DNA from: Siphonodentalium dalli
Lineage: Eukaryota > Mollusca > Scaphopoda > Gadilida > Siphonodentaliidae
Assembly (NCBI GenBank): GCA_032622095.1
Contig: CP136064.1
Coordinates: 128,823,605 to 128,887,604, forward strand
Length of the DNA stretch: 64,000 nucleotides
Direction of reading: 5' to 3'
Both the position numbers and the translations under genes were made by a program. The first letter of the stretch is position 1. Each line of letters starts with the position of its first letter. Under the pieces are notes generated by a model. The model ran no database searches and was not told the origin of the DNA. It saw only the letters and a program-made list of their open reading frames with translations. Positions 11,890 through 22,294 of the stretch are shown here, piece by piece.

Positions 11890-12319
11890 AGGTCCTCAAT
11901 CCGAATCAATAGTCCCCATATCATCAGATTCCAACAACAAGAAGATTTTTTGAAATGCCGCTTCAGTTGACAGAATCGATTAATTGCTAAAAAAAAAACT
12001 GCAGTCAATTATAGCATAAAATTGTAATTTATCAACTTTTTGCTCAACGAATATTGCTGATTTGTCAAACATCTGACACACACACAAAAAAACAGTTGAT
12101 TTTAGAATTATCCATCTTCATCTGCTATTTGGTCAGAAAAAGTATTCTCGTCTGCTGTTTGCTGGGCCACTAAAAAAAATTTAAATGATAGATTTTAAAA
12201 ATCGGTATCTGATCACTATGAGCTTTGATGTTGTGGGTTCCTCGACTTGAATCAAATATTTTTCACCTCCGAAGTCAAGGAAATAATAATCTGCGAGGGT
12301 TAATTTGGATTGAGTACCT
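11890..12319 (+). mobile_element. TTAA-flanked MITE, near full-length reference copy
   Basis: TTAA lies at 11886-11889 and 12320-12323. Termini are AGGTCCTCAATCCG and (inverted) AGGTACTCAATCCA. Order of blocks: TCAGATTCCAACAACAA, TTGAAATGCCGCTTCAG, AGAATCGATTAATTGC, TTATCAACTTTTTG, TTTTAGAATTATCCATCTTC, CTGGGCCACT, AAAATCGGTATCTGATCACT, GAGCTTTGATG, TTCCTCGACTTGAATCAAAT, CGAAGTCAAGGAAATA. No open frame is present, so it is non-autonomous. The TTAA target suggests mobilisation by a piggyBac- or Kolobok-like transposase. Confidence 0.85.
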
Positions 12320-12959
12320 TTAAAATTGCAAAAATAAAATAAAAATAATTTTGCCTTGAAAATTGGTCGCTTTGCCAGATTCAACCTTCACCTGATGATT
12401 GCATTTTGAAGAAATATAGTAAAATGTGCTATATGGCTAATATCGATTGACTGGCGCCATGGATATTGGTCTGGAAATTAGAGAAATGTTAGAGGCAATA
12501 TCTCACTCTGACCCATGTCTAACTGTGGCCCACATTCCTCTATATCTGGTGCTGCAACATATTCTCGTGCAAATAGGTTTATTTGTACCTGAATATTCAC
12601 ATATGTTCATATTTTTTTTATTCATTTAAATTTGTTTAAATCAAAATTTAGAAAAACTAACGCCATTATACATTCTACCAGGGCACCCTGAGTCACCACA
12701 CCAAATTTCGTTGAAATCTGGGCACCAAAATTAACAAAGACATGTTGGTCTCAACTTTACTCCAGTCTTATATATGTATATATAAACAGTCCCATGAAAC
12801 TATTGAAACATGTATACATTTATTGATGGACGTGTCATGGGCTCTTCATACAGGATCGCGTTCATTATTTCGAAGGTTCCATATTCGCTATTCCAAAGGT
12901 TCTTATTCAGACATCGAATGTTCGCTATTCTGAAGGTTTGCTATTCTGGGCGTATTTAA

Positions 12960-13225
12960 CCAGAAAAGATGGACAACTCTAATACCAAGTAGTTATTATT
13001 ACCACGATTTTACAGTTATCCATCTTTATCTGGAAGACCGCCCATTTGACCTCGTCCTTCTGGCACAATCAGGCCCAGAAACAATAAAAATAGCAAACTG
13101 CAAAGATCGATATCTAATTACTCTGAGCTTTGATGGGTGGGTTCCTCGACACTAATCAAATATTTTTTCCCCCACCGAAACCAAGGAATGAGTAATTTAG
13201 CAGCGTCTTATCGGATTGAGTACCT
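12960..13225 (+). mobile_element. MITE (AGGTACTCAATCCG family), 5'-truncated copy
   Basis: The right part is present: ATGGACAACTCTAATACCAA, CAGTTATCCATCTTTATC, GGCCCAGAAACAATA, GATCGATATCTAATTACTC, GAGCTTTGATGGGTGGGTTC and terminus CGGATTGAGTACCT. The 3' flank reads TCAA, a one-base change from TTAA. An inverted GATGGATAACTC-like repeat at the left suggests a local rearrangement. The left limit is approximate. Confidence 0.65.
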
Positions 13226-13559
13226 TCAAGTTATTTCCTTCATAAAAAGCGTCTTATGATAAAGAAACCTCTCAAAACTTTAGAATATAGAATGAAACTT
13301 CAAAATAAAAGTTATAAAAACCTTCTGAATATCGAGGAATATAGAGAACCTTGGGAATGGCGAAACTTCGGTATAATGAACCTTGGGATTAGCGAACCTT
13401 TGGGCACAGAGTGACATGTCGCCGTCCTACGGTCCATACGTACTGGCGTGATCGTATATATCCCAAGTTGGCCAGAAATACAGGCACTTCTATGAAACAT
13501 ACATTTTTCATTTTATAGATGGACGTACGTGTTTTTGGGTTGTCCATACGTACTGACGT

Positions 13560-14191
13560 AATCATATTAGACGTCGTTGAGTGGAAGGACAAAGGCATAA
13601 TATTCGTAAATGATATATTCACCGAAGACAATAAGCTACATTCCATCGAAACTCTTAGAACTAAGAACAACATCACCACAAACTTTCACTTTACACGACT
13701 TAAACAGACAAATTAATAGGTTATTAAAACGGACCGATCAAACTGTCGTCAGGGTTCAAAATCTAATCATTCCTGAAAATATAGTATCACTACTTCAGAA
13801 TGAGCGAGGTTGCAGAAATTTTTACGATGAATTCATAAACGCGACTAAAATAGGACAATCATCGTCGCAAATGAAATGGGAAAATGAATTAAGATGTTCC
13901 CTTTACTGGAAACATATATTTTCATCACCCTTCAAACTATTAGTCGACACAAAACTACGCTGGTTTCAATACCGAATACTGACTAGAATTATAGGCACGA
14001 ACAGACTTTTGAACATGCGAATTCGGTCAGACGGTCTATGTCTCAGATGTAACGTTGCAAATGAATCAATTTCGCATATTTTCTTTGACTGTCCATTTGT
14101 AAGAACGTTTGTAAATACCACTCAGGCCTGGCTAGATCGCTATCAACTTTACTTCGCCTGTGCGCTGGGGGTACTATTTATAGAATGTTAA
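13560..14191 (+). mobile_element. LINE segment 3 (C-terminal domain of ORF2)
   Basis: The segment starts with VEWKDKGIIFVNDIF (~13578-13622). After a one-base slip near 13650 it runs open to TAA at 14189-14191. The stretch KWENELRCSLYWKHIFSSPF, LLVDTKLRWFQYRILTRIIGTN, and the cysteine/histidine cluster CLRCNVANESISHIFFDC (about 14038-14091) are typical of the C-terminal end of L1/Tx1 ORF2. The Cys-Cys-His-Cys group is probably the C-terminal zinc knuckle. The final residues FACALGVLFIEC look shifted relative to the family. No poly(A) tail is evident directly after the stop. Two 27 bp units with the phrase GTGCGACNCCGAGGC follow (14217-14264). Confidence 0.85.
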
Positions 14192-14282
14192 TTATTGGGA
14201 CACATTAAAAGTTGTAGTGCGACACCGAGGCCGAGCTCTAGTGCGACCCCGAGGCTGAGCTCGGTAAAAGGTGTAGTTTAGA

Positions 14283-14655
14283 ATTTCAATTTAGTTTATT
14301 GGCGTTTACATTATGTCAATAATGTAGATTTTGGTTTGTGATAAGCTATGCCAATTACAAATAACAGAAATGAAAAAGATTCTATAATTACAATCATGGG
14401 TATATAATATATGATCTTGAGCGCGTTGCCATTTCTGACTATGGTTTTCTTGTTTTTCGTCTATGTAGCGAGCACAGTACAGGTGACCTTGCCTGGTGCG
14501 AGATTTGAAACATGGTGTGGCTCTATATTGCACACACACACCGCTTAATCTGGCCAAGCCACTGTTGCGGAGACGATAGTCCACTGGCGCGGGCGCGAAC
14601 TCATGCCGATGCGGTACTAAGTCCGACACTCTAACCACTGGGCTACCGAACTCCA
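14283..14655 (-). mobile_element. tRNA-derived SINE
   Basis: Reading on the minus strand from ~14655, the head carries an A box, TAGCCCAGTGGTTAGAG, and a B box, AGTTCGCGCCC, spaced as in a tRNA promoter. It departs from a functional tRNA in the B box and has no cloverleaf I could fold. The body continues leftwards to an AATAAACTAAATTG tail near 14283. The 3' limit and a target duplication were not defined. Confidence 0.55.
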
Positions 14656-15345
14656 TGGATATGCACATGGCGGGAACAATCAGATGATTTAATGGTGCCA
14701 ATCCTACACGTTTTATATTTAGGCAAACGTCTATCGAAATTTGTAATAGTCGAGAACAATCTGCCACAATGCGACCAGCGATACGGTCAATTGGCTTAGA
14801 TCAAATTAAGATCTCTTCGCGGCCAGCGTGAACACTGCTTCGCGCTGTCGAATCTGTGTCTGCACAGCGTTGATAGCTCATTCGGTCATAAGAAAAATTG
14901 GATTATTCCTCTTCGCAACTAGTTTCGTATGGCACACGTGGGACAAAAAACTTTTAAACGGCTTGACCGTGGACGTGTGGGCCAAATGATCGCGCGAGTT
15001 ATGTGACCTCCGTTGACAATGATAACACACGTTACAAGTTACACGTACGTGTGACTGAACCCGGTTTAATATCTCAACATTTCCCACTAAGCATTAGGAA
15101 TCCTTCTGCAATTCCACAGACGAGTACTAGACAATTCAACTGGGTACTTTTATAACTGATGTGATAATCCATTTTGTAAATAAAGGGGTGAACTGCAGCT
15201 TAAACCCGAGTTTAAACTCACATATTTAGTCAATGTGCAACCGAGTCCATGTGACTATGTGTGACCAATAGGTCGATCACATGCATGTTGGTTGATAATT
15301 TAATAATTGGTGGCCGTTGTCACATATATCACAGTTACGTTCTCA
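14656..15345. other. No gene recognised
   Basis: Flank between the SINE and the 15.35 kb palindrome. Only short open frames occur, on the minus strand, and none resembles a known family. No clear repeat is visible. Confidence 0.4.
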
Positions 15346-15590
15346 CAATAAGTCTTGTCACTGAGTCGCGGCCATGTTGGATGCATCCAGTCCCGTTCGT
15401 GGTTTTAGTGCTACCTGTCAATGTTCTGGTGTAGCATTCCGTATATGGAATTCATGAATATTCAAAAGCTTTATTTACGGATTACATTAATATTCAAAAC
15501 CTCCGTGCTATATTCCAGAACTTTGACCTGTAACACTAAAACTAAGGATCTAATATGGCCGCGACTCAGTGACAAGACTTATAAAATGGG
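15346..15590. repeat. Imperfect ~115 bp inverted repeat
   Basis: The left arm includes ATAAGTCTTGTCACTGAGTC, GCGGCCATGTTGGAT and TTTTAGTGCTACCTGTCAA. The right arm is its imperfect reverse complement: TTGACCTGTAACACTAAAAC, ATATGGCCGCGACTCAGTG, ACAAGACTTAT. The loop is about 25 bp and AT-rich (GAATATTC). There is no coding capacity. It is probably a foldback element. Confidence 0.7.
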
Positions 15591-16127
15591 TGTGCTGCCT
15601 TACTACATGCGGTGCAGTTTAATGACAAATTCCGGCCATAATTACTGTGATACAGTCGCTCACCTATTTGCTCGCATAATGAGTGTACATGGACGCATCA
15701 ACGTCTCACATGTGCATGTGACTCGTACCGCTATATATGTCACACCCTTTTCTTGATAAGTCAAACCGGATTTAGCTGTACATTGGTTGACTTGGTTCGG
15801 TTGGAATCTAATGATGAATTAGAGAAGAGAAAACAAACTCTAAATTAAAATAAACTGAAGCTGTGTGGCCTTGCATTCTTATTATTAAATTCACGAGGCC
15901 TGGAATCTAAAGTTATGATTTTATATATAGAGAATCCAATACGCTATCAATCATTCTGGGGCATTCATTGATTTAGTAAAGAAAATTAATTATGCTTGGT
16001 ATAACATATTGCTCTTATCATGAACATCAAGAAACGACATATGTAGAATGGCTATTAGGCGCGGCAAGCGACTATATATCAAAACTTAAAGCCATTCGTG
16101 CCCAAGATCAGCACACGAACCTTTTAA

Positions 16128-16547
16128 AGGTACTCAATCCGATCAGACGCTTCTAAATTACTATTTCTTTGGCTTCGGTGGTAAACAATATTTGATTCGA
16201 GTCGAGGAACCCACCCATCAAAGCTCAGAGTGATCAGCTATCGATTTTTGAAGTTTGTGATTTCTCGAGATATGTGTAATAATATGTGGCCCAGAAACGG
16301 AGGGTCTCGGACAAAATTGCGGATGAAGCTGGACAACTCTAAATTCAAGTGGTAATACGGTCATATTTTGTTGAACAAAATGTTGATATATAACAAGTTT
16401 TGGGAAATTTGATACCATATTTGACAGTGGTTAGCATTATTTTGTTGCAATAAATCGATTCTGATAACTAATGCGTATTTTGAAGAAATGTTGTTGTTGT
16501 TGTTGTATCTTGATGGTATGGGGACCGTCTGATCGGATTTAATACCT
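16128..16547 (-). mobile_element. TTAA-flanked MITE, near full-length, inverted orientation
   Basis: TTAA lies at 16124-16127 and 16548-16551. Termini are AGGTACTCAATCCGATCAGA and, inverted, AGGTATTAAATCCGATCAGA. The TTGATTCGAGTCGAGGAACC and AAAGCTCAGAGTGATCAG blocks are on the left and the (GTT)n block on the right, the mirror of the 11890 copy. This is the clearest pair of termini in the window. Confidence 0.88.
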
Positions 16548-16551
16548 TTAA

Positions 16552-19500
16552 TGAATATGTTTGTTTAGAAACAGATTTATTCCTGAAATATTTTGTTTTT
16601 AAGATTTATTCTTCGTCGTATGATATATACGTTTTGTTGTTTTATTTATGAACTTGGTAATAAAATAAAGTGTGAAGGTATAGATAGACGACGCAACAGT
16701 ACAGCGAAAACCTTATGTTCGAGTTATACCTCACGGCACGACAAACGGGTGCAATAACGTTAACATTTTTCAAATCACTGTTTCGCACTGTGCTTACTGC
16801 ATACTCACATACCGTGAGTTTATATTTTACTGATATTTAGGTATACATTGTTTCATATACTTAAATAAATTAGTTATTTAGGTAGAGTTTACTTCGTAAT
16901 AGTAGTCAAGACCTTGTACATTATAGTTAATGTCGTCGTCAAGGACGTTGTCAACGTGGTCGGGCTGTATTGTATTGACCATGGGCATGGGTAAGACGTA
17001 GTTTATTGAAGGTTTTAAAACTTTCTGAACTTTGCTGTATTTCACAAAAATTAAAATATGGCTGTGTAATAAATATTCCGCAATGATACCAAGCAGCTGT
17101 CGTCTCGAAGTGTTCATTAATCCATTGAACAATTTTCACTTTTATCCCAGAACAGTAAATAGATAGAATGACATAAGTTTGTGAACTGGTTAGCGAGTAA
17201 CGAGTCTGTAATTGTACTATAGATACTGAATAGATATTGAATCGAATTTATTGATCTTTGATGGCCAACGATCCCCTGGATCACAAAATCGAGGGCGATA
17301 GATTGGCAATGGTTACGTTTGTAGGGGACCGCGCTTCCAAATGATACTGTCTGCAGGTGGTAAGGGTACTATCTGACGGTGGTCTGCTATCAATGTAACG
17401 GGCTTTACTCGAGTAATAGCGATCACTTTTACTAATCATGTCACGTGAGGTTTATTTTTTAGCATATTAAACATTTCGCATTGTTTCACAACCGACAGAC
17501 GAACGATACGATATTTGAATAAAAATATATAAAACACACAAATAGGCGACAAAATGAGACAAATTAATTAAAGACGTATTTGCATTGCCAAATATCATAT
17601 TAGTGTATTGTTGATATTTCATGGAATAATCTGATAGTTTCGATTGTTTTTTTCCCATTTTCTAGCTCATTCTTGTCAAAGTACTTATTTGTAGATCTGT
17701 TTATCGTGTATTTTTTATATAGATACGGCATCTCAAGAATACCTGCCGTTGGAACGACCGATAGTTCTAAGACGTCACTCAAGAGAACTTAACAACATCA
17801 ACTCCCACTAAAATCCCGTGCTTCCAAAATTTAAATGATACTCTCTGCAGGTGGTACTGTCTGACGGTGGTCTGCTATCAATTTAATGTCATTTACTCAA
17901 GTAAACAGTTGTTTAAATATTGTAGGGAAAGGGGCTGCATTAAGTTGTTTTAACTTGTGTCCCAATCCCTTGTAACTTTTGTTGTCATAACACAAGAATT
18001 TCCACTAGACGCAAGACCACCTGCAGTCGTTACCATTTCATAGATTGTAACCACTGCAATCAGGATCCGTAAACACTGCGAGCAGGACCATTCAACAGTT
18101 TCTTTAATTTAAAAAAGAGCAGTTAAATACTAAAGTTTATGGGTTCAATTACTAATGAACCATTCGACGTCTATTTTAATATATCATTTTTTGTCAAACA
18201 TAATCAGTATTTGTTTAAAATAGGATATGAATACATAAATTGTGGATTGTCAACGTTATATCTAAATGGATGTTAACACAAAAGCAGTATATCCTGCATA
18301 GGTTCTTTTGTAGTTCACTCGGCCGCTAACATGTGCTAAGATCTCGATAGTTTGTCCTCGCCGCATGTTTCTTCCATCTTTGTGTGGCATTTGCTTATAT
18401 TTTGCTACCCAAACTGTTCTCCGCGACCGGGAGCTTAACTAATGCTACCTCCCTGTATAGGACCGGTTCACAGTGGTTGTTCAAGAGAATCATTATTCCC
18501 GGTATTTTCTAGAACCGAATATAGCTTGAGAAAATTGAAAATGCTTGTAACAAATTCGAGACCATGCATCAGTTATGAAAAAAACCTGTAGTATGATCAG
18601 ATGTATATTAGCAACGGCTACCTGTTCTCCGGGTTGAAACAGGAACAGGTAGCAACCACCTGTCAGGAGGCAGCCTGAAACCTGTCAAAACCGATACACT
18701 TACACTCCTTATGCTTTTTTGTCAAATCCCCTGTCACGTCCTGATAACACACACATGCAAATTTATGAAGTTCATGCAACAAATCGTCTAAAACTAACGT
18801 ACATTTTACGTAAATATGCATTACCATTTAATATAAATTGTTATCCGCACGTGACAGGGGATAGGTATTGTTATTTCACCCAACCCTTTGGGTGTTTATT
18901 TCACAGCAGTTTCTGGGATAACCTGTGTGTCGGCTCATAACATGCGTGCCAATTGAGGAGAACACGCGAAGGATTTGTGTAAATGTTAGCCCAAACGACA
19001 TTTCGAAGTAACGACTGCTTTGTTGTTTATTTCGAGGAATAATACCGCATCATATGAATGCAGCCCAAATATATTGACAGGTGTCAAGGGTCTAACTCGA
19101 AACTGAGCAATAAAAAACTAATATAATAAATACCGAGAATATTTAATTTAACGCCAATGGGTCGTTTATGTGCGTTTAAGAGTGTATTTATGCTTAAAGC
19201 AAAGTGAAATAACGATCTTAAAATGAATTGGCCGGTATATTTTATTAGTTATCAGGGTTACCAGGGTCGTAGTTGCATAAATTACAATATATTTTTATGC
19301 TAAGATAATTGCGTGGTAATTTGTTTGTTTATAATTGATCGGTATTCAGGTACGTTAACCCAACTCCCATATATGGACATTCCAAATATGGAAAGTGACT
19401 AGGGGAACACTCCGACGTTCGTACTCATAATCACCAATTTTTGTACCTAGCTTGCCTGTCCTAAGTTTCACGGAAAAATTGCTAAATTTATTCTATTTGT

Positions 19501-20297
19501 CGTTATATATATATTTACCACCACGTTTATTATTCCATTCATAAAAATAAAATGAAACAAGCTGAAGATGATATGTTTAAAATTTATTAAGCATGAAACT
19601 GACGATAAGTGACAAGTTGTTATCAGAGTACGTTATACTTGAGATAGTTACGTTACGCACACGGTCCCCTATCGTATTGCGATAATCGAGATGTCAACTT
19701 TTCCGCTTTTATAATTCTCACTAAGTTTACCGTGTTTATATCCGTTTTATCCTATTTGTTGTTGTGTATTGCATTACTTTGATCAAGTCTGCGCTTGTGT
19801 TATTCTCACAAAAGGTAATGCGTGTTTACATTTCACAATTCTACTGCATAACGCGTCACCGCTCAGTGCACTGGTTCAGTCTACGAGTGCGGCAGAAAAA
19901 ATTTCACATGTCCGAGCGCCATTAATTCCTTAAATACGACACTATTTAATCGAATGAGGTCAAATATTCGCATATAACTTGACTCTTATGTTATTCTGCA
20001 CAATTCTGGCCAGTGCCGACTTTCATTTCGCATTACTTTCGTTTTTATCGAAATATAACCGTTTTCTATGGAGATGTAAATTTGTTCAACATAAAACAAA
20101 ATCATAGTTTTGCCAATTTCAAGCTAGTTTAATACTTAATAGTGCATAATCTGGCTCATCGAGTGATGGTAGACGTTCCTTCAGTGTACACAACAAATAT
20201 TTGGTCCCAACGAAGCAGGCTAAAATCCTGAAATTTGTCAATTGACTTTGAGTGTGAAGAAAATATTCATTTAAACTTCCAAAATTGGTTGAAATAT
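16552..20297. repeat. Non-coding stretch with an ~80 bp direct repeat pair
   Basis: No gene is recognised. One sequence occurs twice in direct orientation at about 17335-17415 and 17819-17905: CTTCCAAA..TGATACT.TCTGCAGGTGGTA, then TCTGACGGTGGTCTGCTATC and TTTACTC.AGTAA. The copies flank ~400 bp of unrelated AT-rich DNA. A short inverted repeat, ATCCCCTGTCACGT (18727-18740) and ACGTGACAGGGGAT (18848-18861), frames a 135 bp segment that could be a small MITE. The rest is unremarkable. Confidence 0.55.
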
Positions 20298-21004
20298 GCT
20301 CAACAACATTCAGTTGAATGGTGACATTATTTATAGTCACCGACTAACTTCCACGGTGAATAAAATTTGTTTTTATTGATGACAATTATGTCGCGAGTCA
20401 TAAAAATGTTAATTTTCGGAAGAAAAAAAATTCATTGTTTCGCCAATTTCAAGCCAAATGTCAGGGCATTACATATAATGATTAAGATTGCTAAAGAACT
20501 GGAATAATGAAATGGGAAACTTTTACTGACATCTGGTAAGGATTGAGGAGCAGTTGCTAGAGGCCCCAACCCCACCCCCATGGAATACGGAATACCACTT
20601 AACACAGAAGTTGGAATACGGAATACCATATGGAATACATAAAATTATATGAAAACTTCATTTTTTGGAAGGTCGACGTACGAATACCGGTATTTTTGGA
20701 ATACCGAATACCTCCCTAACTGAGGGGCCGAAATACGGCGTACCTCATAACAGGGCATGGAATACGGCATACGAAAAAGGGGGTGGGGGCCTCATGCTAT
20801 GGAGCCTCCCAATATATTGTCTGCTCCACATCTCAATAGAATTCAACAACATTCAGTTGAATGGTGACATTATTTATAGTCACCGACTAACTTCCACGAT
20901 GAATCAAATTTGTTTTTATTGGTGACAATTTATGTCGCGAGTGATAAAAATGTAAATTTTCTGAAGAAAAAAATTAATTGGTTTGCGAATTTCAAGCTAG
21001 TTTA
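20298..21004. repeat. ~165 bp direct duplication around a GGAATAC-rich segment
   Basis: 20298-20461 and 20841-21004 are about 90% alike. Shared blocks include CAACAACATTCAGTTGAATG, GTCACCGACTAACTTCCAC, TGTCGCGAGT and AATTTCAAGC. Between them (about 20575-20790) the phrase GGAATAC recurs many times in slightly different contexts, a cryptically simple sequence. Open frames through it are repeat-driven and not considered genes. Confidence 0.7.
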
Positions 21005-21723
21005 TAGCGAACATGGGAACCAAGGTTCACTTTATGCCATTTAGGCACACTTCAGAGTGAAATCTGGGCTTATATTTCGGCGAGAATCCAAATCTAGATT
21101 CTCGCAAAATACCCTGGATTCTCATGAAAAAGTATATATGGATTCTCGCAAAATCAGATGAAATATATGCCCTAGTGGAAATATAGCAAATCGTTTAATG
21201 TTTTAGAATTTTTGTTTTCGGAGATTTATATATATGTTTAAAGACATATTATGGACTTTTTCGGGAGCGATAAATTGATAAGTTAGTGCTCAGGCACTTT
21301 TCCAACGTGGGGAATGTTATCATTCTACTAACATCACTGAAAATTTCCAAAAAGATCTACCACACCACTCCATATAGAACTACTCCAAATTGTAAATATT
21401 TACATCTCGATTCGTGGGCGCAACTATCGGCTGTAATTAAACAAAAATCATTTTGACACCGAGAGTCATTGCATTTAACTAATATATAAGAATGACGTTG
21501 TGTAACATCCAATTGGATTAATATTCGTAACAAATAACTACTTTGAGAAAGATTATTCTTAATTTCTATTTATTTGATCACTCTGCCCGGTGTCTCCCGG
21601 AGTGTTTCACATCACTTTAATGAAGGAAGACTGTTAAGAAAAACTGCATTTCAAGACCACCAAACAACTTTCCTTTTTAGGGCCACCAGATCTTCCAAAT
21701 ATGTACTTCTTCCATTTTGCTAT

Positions 21724-22275
21724 CAAAGACCGAAAAATGTCTTTAAACTAGAGATCCAAATACCCCCTAAGGGCCCCTCTATCTTGATATATTAAAGACC
21801 GAAAAATGTCGTTAAACTATAAAGACCGAAAAATGTCGTTAAACTAGAGATCCAAATAACCCCTATATCTTGAGATATTATAAAGACCGAAAATGTCATT
21901 AAACTATTAATTGTTGTTGCTGTTGTTTATTAGGGTTTATCGTCATTCTAGTCGCTAGGCCACACACGACGTTGTCAATTTTACGGGTGGAGGAAAGACC
22001 ACGCAGAGGCTCAATTTCACTGGGAAGTTGTTCCACTGCATGTAGAAACCACCGACCCCCGGAAAGCAATTGACAAACTTGCCCAGATACACGATTCCGG
22101 TCACCCTCCCTATGGTGGGGTTCGAACCAGCTTCGTCAGCGCTGGACGGCCTGGGACGAAGTAAACACCTGGCACTCTACCGACTGGACCACCGGGGGCC
22201 CCTATTAAACTGTTAAAGACCGAAAATGTCGTTAAATTGCAAAGACCGAAAAATGTCGTTAAACTAGAGATCCAA
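21724..22275. repeat. Degenerate tandem repeat AAAGACCGAAAAATGTCGTTAAACT
   Basis: At least six units of roughly 26 bp, some separated by an AGAGATCCAAATA.CCCC spacer, lie at 21724-21909 and 22216-22275. The SINE at 21911-22203 interrupts them. A stray unit (AAAGAACGAAATATGTCGTTA) lies at 24230, beyond the 1.9 kb element, suggesting that this element also landed in the same array. Confidence 0.7.
21911..22203 (-). mobile_element. tRNA-derived SINE with 13 bp target duplication
   Basis: On the minus strand the head carries an A box matching the consensus exactly (TGGTCCAGTCGG) and a B box, GGTTCGAACCC. The 3' end is an AATAAACAACAGCAACAAC tail near 21911-21940. Flanks ATTAAACTATTAA (21898-21910) and ATTAAACTGTTAA (22204-22216) are a 13 bp duplication with one mismatch, as expected of LINE-mediated insertion. 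The segment between head and tail is 150-200 bp with no family assignment. Confidence 0.8.
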
Positions 22276-22294
22276 ACATCCCCACCCATATTTT

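Larger units (their letters stand above)
9386..13559. mobile_element. Second insertion in the LINE, ~4.2 kb, ends unresolved
   Basis: LINE coding sequence stops after IWNNDELLIDDSII and resumes at VVEWKDKGIIFVND. Near the junctions, ACAACCCAAAA (9383-9393) is matched in inverted form by TTTTGGGTTGT (13533-13543), a possible 11 bp terminal repeat, but no convincing target duplication was found. The interior holds two MITE copies (11890 and ~12960). A CRE-like GTGACGTCA near 9437 also occurs near both ends of the 6.75 kb element. A 25 bp sequence TCCATACGTACTGRCGTRAT... occurs twice 110 bp apart (13432 and 13542). Small open frames near 9793-10213 resemble no family known to me. It may be a composite of several insertions. 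Confidence 0.55.

Noticed and set aside
17335-17905. LTR retrotransposon
   Set aside because: Repeats are short, no primer-binding site or gag-pol remnant lies between them, and ends lack clear TG..CA.
22100-22203. True tRNA gene
   Set aside because: A and B boxes are good, but no acceptor stem or cloverleaf forms. The tail and target duplication show a SINE.
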